Shown here: positions 50,701 through 64,000 of the stretch, in pieces | Layout of the letters: every line of letters starts with the position of its first letter | How positions within the stretch are numbered: the stretch's first letter is position 1 | Source of the DNA: Maylandia zebra | Taxonomy: Eukaryota > Chordata > Actinopteri > Cichliformes > Cichlidae | Direction: 5' to 3' | NCBI RefSeq assembly: GCF_041146795.1 | Contig: NC_135172.1 | Span: forward strand, 37,658,623-37,722,622 | Length of the DNA: 64,000 nucleotides | Translations under genes and position numbers: made by a program | The notes under the pieces: generated by a model | Database searches by the model: none | What the model was told of the DNA's origin: nothing | Seen by the model: only the letters and a program-made list of their open reading frames with translations

Positions 50701-51556
50701 TTTTGACATTTCTGTCTGTAAATTGAAGCTCTTTTAAGGTAGTGGATTCAAAATGTAATGCAAAGTATTTACATGTCTCTGCTATTAAATAGTGCAGCTA
50801 TTTTCTCTGCAGCACAATTACCCATTGCATGGTATGGTCTCAAACACAAAGAGTGAAATGTTACAGTTAACCCCATAGTCTGGGTTAGTTAGCAACACAG
50901 AGAACCTGTATAAAAAAGCCCAAAGCCGACTGTACTTCCTCAGGAGGCTGAGGTCTTTTAACATCTGCAGGAAGCTCCTGAGGATGTTTTACCAGTCAGT
51001 GGTTGCTGGAGTACTTTTCTATGCTGTGGTGTGCTGGGGGAGCAGCACAGCAAAGAAGGACTCATCCAGGCTGGAGAAACTGATCAGGAGGGCTAGCTCT
51101 GTGGTCGGCATGAAGCTGGACACTCTGGTGACAGTGGCAGAGAAAAGGACACTAAAGAAACTGATGGACATTATGGACAATGCTGGGCATCCTCTGCACA
51201 CGGCCATTAACAACCAGAAGAGTCTGTTCAGTGACAGGTTGCTTCTCCCCAAGACAAGAACTAACAGACTTAAAAACTCCTTTGTCCCACACGCCATCAG
51301 ACTGTTTAACTCCTCTCTGGAGGGGAGAGGGAGGGGAAACAGGAGGACAAAGGAGGGGGGAACAACTAAGCTGTAGTGCCTCTTCACCTCACTGTACAAT
51401 ACCTTTTGTGCAATACTTTTGTAAATAGTCAACGGTGCAATAGACTCAATACTTGAAATGTGCAATTCACTTGTATTTTTATTTCTATTCCTATTTATTC
51501 TATTTATCCCCTTCGTATATTTTATTTATATTGTCTCTGTATTTATATATGTGTGA

Positions 51557-51610
<54 letters not shown>

Positions 51611-53333
51611 CTGTAACTCTGTAACTTCTGTCGGTGCTGTGCTTTTTTTGGAAATCGAATTTCCCAGAGGAACCCACCCGAGGGATTAATAAAGTTCTAT
51701 CTAATCTAATCTAATCTAATCTAATCTAATCTAATCTAGTTGTAACATATCCTGGGGTAAAATGTAACACAATGAAATAAGGGTACTGACAAAATATTAA
51801 CATGTAATCTTTGTTTATTCAACACATGAATGCACTTAGAGCCATTTATATAGCTGTGTGTGTGTGTGACAGAATGCAGAAATCTAGCTTTTGAACATAT
51901 TCCAACCCCCCAAAAAAGACAAATTATGGAATTTTCTGCAACTGAATATTTCATTAATTTTGGTTGGTCTTCCTTGAGTTTGGCCTCATTGGCACAGTGG
52001 GCATTATAAACTACAGCTCTTGCACCAATTTTGAACATAACAATGAAGCTGAAAAAATGTAGTTGTGCACCAGCATCGCAATTCCATTACTTTTTACCAT
52101 GGCTTACCATGGCTTTGCAAACCACACCAAGTGTGGTTTGCAAAGTGCTTCAGAAAGATGAGGAAATCTGTTTCTTGCACCCATCCTGACTTATTTCCAC
52201 TACCAGTACTTCCTACTGGTCCATCTCTGACACAGTGGTCTGCATAATGTATGTGTGGGAACACAAACAGTGGAGGAATTGTGTTGCCAATGGCATTAAC
52301 CGCATATACAAAAGCGACCAGTGAAGCTCTCTCTGCTGATGTCGTTGCCCCAACTTGTTTAATATAAGTTAAAGTAATAGTGTGGCAAGTTGTAACATCT
52401 GCATTATTGTTACAACTAACCCAGACTGTTGCTGTTACAACTGACCCAGACTCCTATAGCCATGAACTAGCTTACATTACAGCCAACGGCTAAAACACTA
52501 GCACTAAAGACTTACACAGAATATATCCCCATAGACATACAAATAACATAATTTAAATTTGATGAGTTTAACTGCAAAGCAGATAATGCTATTAAACATT
52601 GAAATAAAGTAGAAAAACTTACTTTTTGGTATACAAATTACTTTTTTTCATGTTAAATTGTCTGTGTTTGACAAAATGTGCTGATTTTTCACATGTGATA
52701 GCAGAACTGAATTGGGCATGCACAGGATGAGTCACATCATTTGAAACTTAGCCCTGATTGGAGAAATTGGAAGTGTTACAACTGACCCACGTTACAACTA
52801 TCCCCGGTCTCCCCTACATACATATACACATATATACCAAATCCGGGAAAAAAAACTATTCTACCCTGTACATTCTAGGTTTGTGGCGACCTTAAAGCAA
52901 CCCTACCTGCTCCTAAAGGCGAACAGGGTCCTTTGTGCGCTTGGCTGACCGCGGGTCTCCCCTTGAGTAGAGTTTTCCGACTGGCTGCTCTCATCTTACA
53001 CACATTTCCATACGTTTTCCCGTCGCTCCCACACACTTCATGGTCCATCTTACACCGACAGACCCCTTTGGAGCCTCGCCGCTTCCCCGCAGCGAATAAC
53101 TTGCACTCCAATCCATCCCCGCAGGGCAGGTCGTCTTTGCGGCCGCAGGGGTCTCCTTCACGCGGGGAACACACCAGGCAGCAGTTACATCTGTCCGGAA
53201 CGTAGCCACCGGGACAGCTGGGGCTCGGGCACGAGCTCACATCGCACCGGGAGGTGCACTTGTCAGAGCGAATGGCTTCGGTGATTTCGTGCGCAAAGAA
53301 AAACGCAGCCACAAATATAAAGAGCTGCATCAT
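44418..53333 (-). CDS. htra3: Serine protease HTRA3, complete
   Basis: A secreted HtrA-family serine protease of the extracellular matrix. Ten coding exons in transcription order: 52907-53333, 48959-49064, 48309-48531, 47702-47896, 47531-47563, 45839-45956, 45669-45716, 45338-45395, 44817-44912, 44418-44586; phases agree and total 1473 nt, 490 aa (human long form about 453). Order: signal peptide ([13 protein letters not shown]), IGFBP-type domain ([16 protein letters not shown]), Kazal-like domain ([18 protein letters not shown]), trypsin-like domain with catalytic His207 (TNAHVV), Asp243 (KADIATI) and Ser321 ([11 protein letters not shown]), and a C-terminal PDZ domain (about 390-485) ending [16 protein letters not shown]3 is preferred to HTRA1 or HTRA4 by sequence ([29 protein letters not shown]) and by neighbours. 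Oddities: a lysine-rich 48-nt exon before the PDZ, and tandem acceptors at exon 2. Intron 1 is about 3.8 kb and mostly transposon. Confidence 0.96.
44739..44789. repeat. (TG)n microsatellite in the last htra3 intron
   Basis: A TG run of about 50 bp reads as (CA)n in the htra3 transcript. It starts about 27 nt after the donor of exon 44817-44912, inside a 230-nt intron. Confidence 0.96.
45669..45716 (-). other. htra3 48-nt lysine-rich microexon (possible cassette exon)
   Basis: The acceptor 'gttgtgacag' precedes an exon encoding [16 protein letters not shown], followed by a GTGAGAG donor. Its length is a multiple of three and its flanks are phase-compatible, so skipping it would keep the frame (GAT G|AC). 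The comparable stretch of mammalian HTRA3 between protease and PDZ domains is shorter, so this exon appears to be additional. Confidence 0.75.
46480..47190. repeat. T-rich repeat-like sequence in htra3 intron 5
   Basis: A long T-rich stretch with motifs such as 'gtgttcgtttgttaattgtt' and 'ctttggaatttcctgtgtgt' resembles the diverged interior of fish LTR-type repeats and parts of 32290-32640. There is no coding content and the family is not assigned. Confidence 0.3.
49129..50505 (-). mobile_element. Degenerate Tc1 transposon in htra3 intron 1
   Basis: The left terminus, next to a TA, starts CAGTTAGGTCCATAAATATT, the classic end of a widespread fish Tc1 family. The minus strand around 49410-49640 encodes a decayed catalytic end including [15 protein letters not shown] and [12 protein letters not shown], where the catalytic Glu is retained within TEHAF. 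The right inverted repeat is badly eroded (approximate end). It lies only 64 bp upstream of htra3 exon 2. The second half of the gene has multiple frameshifts. Confidence 0.85.
50517..50670. repeat. Tandem minisatellite, 12-14-nt units
   Basis: Units evolve along the array from TGCGCACACGTA-like 12-mers through TGCGTACACAAATA 14-mers (three near-identical copies) to TGTGTACACAAATA, and then run into TA/CA-rich simple sequence. Confidence 0.9.
50891..51736 (+). mobile_element. 5'-truncated Rex1/CR1-like LINE inserted in the pogo element
   Basis: A plus-strand frame from about 50894 to 51376 encodes the C-terminal end of a non-LTR reverse transcriptase polyprotein: [38 protein letters not shown] and [13 protein letters not shown] 3' UTR with TG/TA microsatellites follows, ending in a (TCTAA)n tandem (51698-51736) typical of fish Rex/CR1 elements. 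The pentamer TAGTT occurs just before (50886-50890) and just after (51737-51741), fitting a short target duplication. Truncation at the 5' end is usual for LINE copies. Confidence 0.88.
52127..52360 (-). pseudogene. Pogo/CENP-B-type transposase fragment
   Basis: The minus strand reads [20 protein letters not shown], then [20 protein letters not shown], then [20 protein letters not shown], the central DDE_1-type region of fish pogo-like transposases. The frame is open across about 78 codons with no helix-turn-helix or complete catalytic set. An exact 13-bp inverted repeat (tttgcaaaccaca and its complement) overlaps its end near 52114-52144. Confidence 0.8.
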
Positions 53334-53679
53334 GTCAATAGTGCCAGAAAGCTTAAATAAATATGATATAGATATATATATGCCCTCACAAAATCATATT
53401 AAATTACTACATTGAAAACATTGGGGTTGCTTCTTTAAGAACTAAAAAGTAATCTAAGTACAATCTCCCGTGGCTCTTCTGGCTAAAAAGGACTACAAGC
53501 CAAGCCGTCTATGTCTGCATATTTTTACAGCCTTGTGACTTTAGTCGTTCTCAAAAGTGGTGTAAACTCATCGCCTTGAAGTGCACTTCCGACGGCAGGC
53601 AACTAAAATAAAACAGATACTGCGCGCCATCTAGTGGAAACAAAAGCTCATAACAGACATAACTGCAGGGAAGCTTGTA

Positions 53680-55114
53680 CACGTCAGAAATTTACATACA
53701 CTCATCATGGGCATGAATGTCCTGGTAGTTTGGGCTTCTGATTCCTTTGAAACGGTCTTTATCTTCAAAAAACCAAGAACTGGGTGCACTTTATTTTTTT
53801 TAATTTTGCATTTTCTCCAGTTCTTGCAAAGTCACAAAGTGTAGATACAGGCTCAGATATAGACGTACATTTATTTAAATATTTTAATAAGCAGTGCTGA
53901 AGGTTCTACATTATACTTTTACTTGACAAATGAAAGTCCTGTTAAATTTTCATTAGTGTTCATGATTGATTACTTGGTTGTTTTTCCTTTGCCAGTACTC
54001 ACTGGATTGAGCAATACTTCGAACAACAGGAAAGCCCAAGAAATTCAGTGACAATTTAAGAAGCGGAATTGTAGATTTACACAACTTAGGAAGGTCTTTC
54101 AGGGCCATTACGAAAAAACTGCAGATTACAAAACCATTAGCTCAAGTTACTGTATCTATGTATGAGTTAGTGAGACGTGTCACCGCATTGCCAGGATCTG
54201 GAAGAAGATCCAAACTGTCATCCTGGGATGAGAATAAACTGGTTAGGATGTTCTGGAACAGCCCAGGAACCGTCAAGGTTAAAGCGTGAACTGGAAACTG
54301 TTGAAACTCCAACATCACTGTCCACAGTAAAGCAAGTTTTACATCCCCATGGAACGAGAGACTGCCAACCCAGAAAAAAAAGCCCCTGCTTCAAAATCGA
54401 CACGTCATCACTGATATTTTCACTTTCCCACCACAGGCATGAGCCTAATGCCTTCTAGAGGAAAGTTTTATGTTCAGATGAAACAAAGATTGGGCTGTTT
54501 GGTCACTATGACAAGAGGCATGTTTGTAGGGGTAAAGGTGGGGCTTACAAACCTAAGACACTGTACCAACCCTCAAACATGATGGTGGCAGCATCATGCT
54601 CCGGGGGGAATTCTTCAAATTCTTCAGCTTCACCTCAAATCAACACTTAGAGAAATCTAACTTGGACAGAGTTGAGTGTTCCAGCAGAAAAATAACCCTG
54701 AACAGACATCAAACTAGTTTTAGAATGGATAAAACAGGTGAACATCAAGCTTCTGGGATGGCCCTCCCAAAGCTTCAACTTAAAGCCAATTGAAAATGTA
54801 TGGATTATGCTTAAACACCAAGTCTATTCCAGGAAACCGACCAAATATCCAGCCAAAATTATGTCAGAAGTTTGTTGATTGCAACCAAGAGCGACTTGCT
54901 AAGGAACATTTAACCAAATAGTGGGTTGTGTGTATATATTTGACCCAGTATGGATCAGATTAAAATAAAAAATAAACTCAAACTTGACTTTTGAAGTAAG
55001 TAAAGGTGTATGCTGTACAATCATTCCACCGTGGATAAAGAGCCGTTTAAAAAAGCCCCAAATTACCAGGACATGCATGCCCATGAAGAGTGTATGTAAA
55101 CCTTTGACCACAGC
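53680..55114 (+). mobile_element. Degenerate Sleeping-Beauty-like Tc1 transposon
   Basis: Left-end sequence 'agaaatttacatacactcat' with 'gggcatgaatgtcctggta' is mirrored at the right end by 'aaggtttacatacactcttc' with 'gggcatgcatgtcctggtaa' in reverse complement, and TA lies at both outer edges. The interior plus strand holds a heavily mutated transposase region (about 54050-54890) with recognisable blocks such as 'gggctgtttggtcactatga' and 'catgatggtggcagcatcat'. No intact frame remains. It occupies most of the htra3-pi4k2b intergenic space. Confidence 0.8.
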
Positions 55115-57226
55115 TATATATACACACAAGCAGAGTACAGAATCATACGTTTGGTTATTATAGTGTTTTAAAAGACCTGGTACTCTATTTTAGAAGACTG
55201 CCTATTTTTTTTGTGGTGACTTGAACCCATTAACCTGAGGTTATAAAGAAAACTTTCCACATGAGGGCACTGTTGTGCAAGGCTCCGTGTCACACTACTG
55301 CTAAGATGACGAGACATCCTGGTAGTATTGCAACAGCTCTTTTCACATTTTATTTCCTCTCCAGATGTGTGTCGCTTCTTAGCGAGAATGTGTGGTGACC
55401 TTATTCAGCTGTGCTTCACATCTACCACCACCTTGGTGTATATTGGTTTGAAAACCTCTGCTATACAAAGAACACACGCCACAATTTCAAGGCACACCTG
55501 TAGGAAATATTCTGTTTGTCCTTTGAATGACATCACTGACATTCTCGATTGGTCAGATGAACCCGGGCACCTTTTTGTTTTTTTGCTTTACAAAAGGCCC
55601 CATTAGCTTGTAATCTTAAACCGCTCCCTTTGTCACTTTCACACTATTAAACATTTTCCATGGCTCTGGTTTAGATCTTGTACCTTTGCAATCGGCAAAG
55701 TTTCTCTCAGATAACCTTTAATTGCTGATAACCTTTTTAATAATTTCTCAAGCTAAAAATTCACTGATTTCAATATTTTGCGTGTGAAGATCTGTTGTTT
55801 TTGTTTTCATCCTTATTACCTGGATATCTTTGGGCTTTAGCAGGTTGGGTGGGAATTACTGTTGACATCTTTAATCTTAAAGTCAATAGGCATTAATCAG
55901 GTGCATGAGAACTGTCATCCTGCAGATAGAGCTCTGCTGAACATACCTTTGTCACTGCTGAACTCCAGCTTGGTGCACTTCATTCTTTATGCCTTCAAAT
56001 TAGCCTTTTCCTATAAACTAGAACATGTACTAGTGACAACTACAAAATACTTGATTTTGCCAAATTTTATTGTTTTTTTTAATCTGTTAAATATACAACT
56101 TATCCCATATAGTTGCAGAGTTGGAATAAAAACTTCAAGATGCATACATAAGAAAACAGAATGGCATCAAGCAAGTCTCCTCAATTTAGTTTTTCCTCTT
56201 CACAGAGTACAATATAAAAAGCAAGGAGAGTTGCGACCCCCCCCCATGCCAGAAGATTCAAGAGAAAGCTGCTTACCAGCAATTAAATACAAGTCAAACA
56301 ACAAATACATTCATAGTAATGAGAAGTCTATTTCTTACAGAATTCTCTTGTACTGAAATGTTTAGGAGCAAAATTCTGTGTATAAACGGTAAACAGATTA
56401 CATTCAAGCGAAGTGTTTATTCGCAGTCCTCCACTTCCTACAAATTCAAGTTTCAACAATTTTCTTGTCTTGAAGCTCTTCAATATTCCTTCAACAAAGA
56501 CTTTGGCAGCACTGAGAATTGAAGACACTGTCTTTGTTTAACACGTGGTTTTAAAGCTGGGTAAAGTGTGTTTTGGCCCAGCTGGGTGGAACTGGTCAAA
56601 CACTTCCAGCAGTGTAAGTGCACATCTATATTTCACTAAGTAATCCTATAAGGCAAAGCAAATATTTTGGACTTTATCCCAGATGAGGAATAATGTCGAC
56701 CAAGAGAAACTTCTTTAAGATTCCCAAACACTACCAGGACCACTGTGCTGTTAGCTTGTGGTATTTAGGTGCTTGCTCTTTGGCCATCAACGCACTATAT
56801 TATCGAGAGACCTTCAGTAGGTAGCTTGAGTGGTTTGGAAAAAAAAAAGAAAAAAAAACAACTTTCAGCTTCCTAACAATAAACAAAGCCCACCTCTGTG
56901 AAAAAGCTGATTATCTAATCAAGTTGCCATAGTAACCACAAACAGCCCCAAGGTCTCTCTAGGAGACGGCGGTATGCTAATCTCTCCAGCTCCCACGGTT
57001 CCCTGCACTCTCCTCAAATGAGGAATTGGCCTCAAGTCAATTTCCTCACAAAATATTTCTCATCTTATTTTCCATCATCACCGTATCCTTCTTCACTTCC
57101 TTCCTGCCGAGGACAAATATGAACAGTTTCCAGTGTAAGCTTCTCTCTCACTTTCTTTACGTCAGGAGTGATGTGTGGACAAAAAGCAGATGCTTCTCCT
57201 CTGCTCCCCTCGTCATCCTTCTCTGA
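55115..57226. other. pi4k2b 3' flank / probable 3' UTR side; no other gene seen
   Basis: No exon homologous to a known protein was recognised. The near-start part contains a frame at 55328-55606 without family resemblance. Sequence adjacent to 57226 on the minus strand is presumably pi4k2b 3' UTR; an AATAAA occurs on that strand at about 56416, with no transcript support. Confidence 0.4.
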
Positions 57227-63706
<6,480 letters not shown>

Positions 63707-64000
63707 CTAAACTTGCAATCTGACATACAGCCCAGGTCAGAAAACAGAAAGCGTGAGAACTAATTTTACCACGCATATTAGTGTTGCTTCAAGCTCCTTA
63801 CAAACACAATTAAAAAGCCAAAGACTAATAGTGTAACTATAAGCAACAAATGTAAAGCGTGAGGAATGCGTCTGACATCTTGGGCTCACCATCTTCCCAG
63901 TAATTACCTGTAGATGCCAGTGATCTGCTGTTATCAGCTGAACCATTGCTTTTTGAATAATTAAACAAGAATCATAATCCTGTGGATTTCCATATTCCTT

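Larger units (their letters stand above)
50675..52814 (-). mobile_element. Pogo-like DNA transposon, interrupted by a LINE
   Basis: Exact inverted termini start GGGGAGACCGGGGATAGTTG and match for 24 bp at both ends. Each end is flanked by TA, consistent with a Tc1/mariner-superfamily insertion. Copies of a TTACAACTGACCC-type motif recur internally. The minus strand at 52127-52360 encodes a CENP-B/pogo-type DDE transposase fragment with [22 protein letters not shown] and [12 protein letters not shown]. The rest of the transposase is missing or decayed. A LINE (50891-51736) is inserted in it. Without the LINE the element is about 1.3 kb, so internal deletion is likely. Confidence 0.85.

Noticed and set aside
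55862-56356. 164-aa plus-strand frame beyond the pi4k2b 3' end
   Set aside because: No recognisable domain; biased Leu/Ile/Lys composition as expected for AT-rich non-coding DNA.

Overview
This window is vertebrate nuclear DNA, almost certainly from a teleost fish and probably a percomorph. The evidence is intron-rich genes whose exons read as vertebrate proteins, long CA/TG microsatellites, and many fish-type repeats (Tc1 elements, a Penelope-like element, Rex1/CR1-like LINE tails). No prokaryotic, organellar, viral or CRISPR content was seen.

Four protein-coding genes were reconstructed exon by exon, all on the minus strand. In transcription order they are: pi4k2b (phosphatidylinositol 4-kinase type 2 beta, 57.2-63.7 kb, 5' end beyond the window), htra3 (secreted HtrA serine protease, 44.4-53.3 kb), gpr78 (orphan GPCR, 26.3-27.9 kb) and cpz (secreted carboxypeptidase Z, 18.5-25.05 kb). 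HTRA3, GPR78 and CPZ lie in the same part of human 4p16.1, so the block is conserved synteny. pi4k2b next to htra3 is a more local arrangement, because human PI4K2B lies elsewhere on 4p. The genes share a neighbourhood and are not an operon. cpz and htra3 both encode secreted matrix-associated proteases with cysteine-rich N-terminal modules, pi4k2b acts on intracellular membranes, and gpr78 is a membrane receptor.

Layout: 1-18.5 kb is gene-free, with decayed Tc1 copies, a 300-bp TTAA-flanked MITE, a hAT-like element with 8-bp target duplications, and a (CA)n tract. 18.5-28 kb holds cpz and gpr78. 28-44 kb is gene-poor and repeat-rich: a Tc1 copy split by a roughly 1.8-kb block of other repeats, an L1-type endonuclease fragment, a possible hAT-like element, and a 1.6-kb Tc1 element with an intact 341-aa transposase and nearly identical 197-bp inverted repeats. 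44-53.3 kb is htra3; its first intron carries a Tc1 relic and a pogo-like transposon with a LINE inserted inside it. 53.3-57.2 kb is intergenic, mostly a decayed Sleeping-Beauty-like Tc1. 57.2-64 kb is pi4k2b, with a Tc1 relic and a Penelope-like element in its introns.

The most interesting signals are the apparently intact Tc1 element, the nested-transposon structures, the Penelope-like element with inverted arms and a 15-bp target duplication, a lysine-rich 48-nt microexon in htra3, and competing splice sites in cpz and htra3. I found no convincing new multi-gene system.
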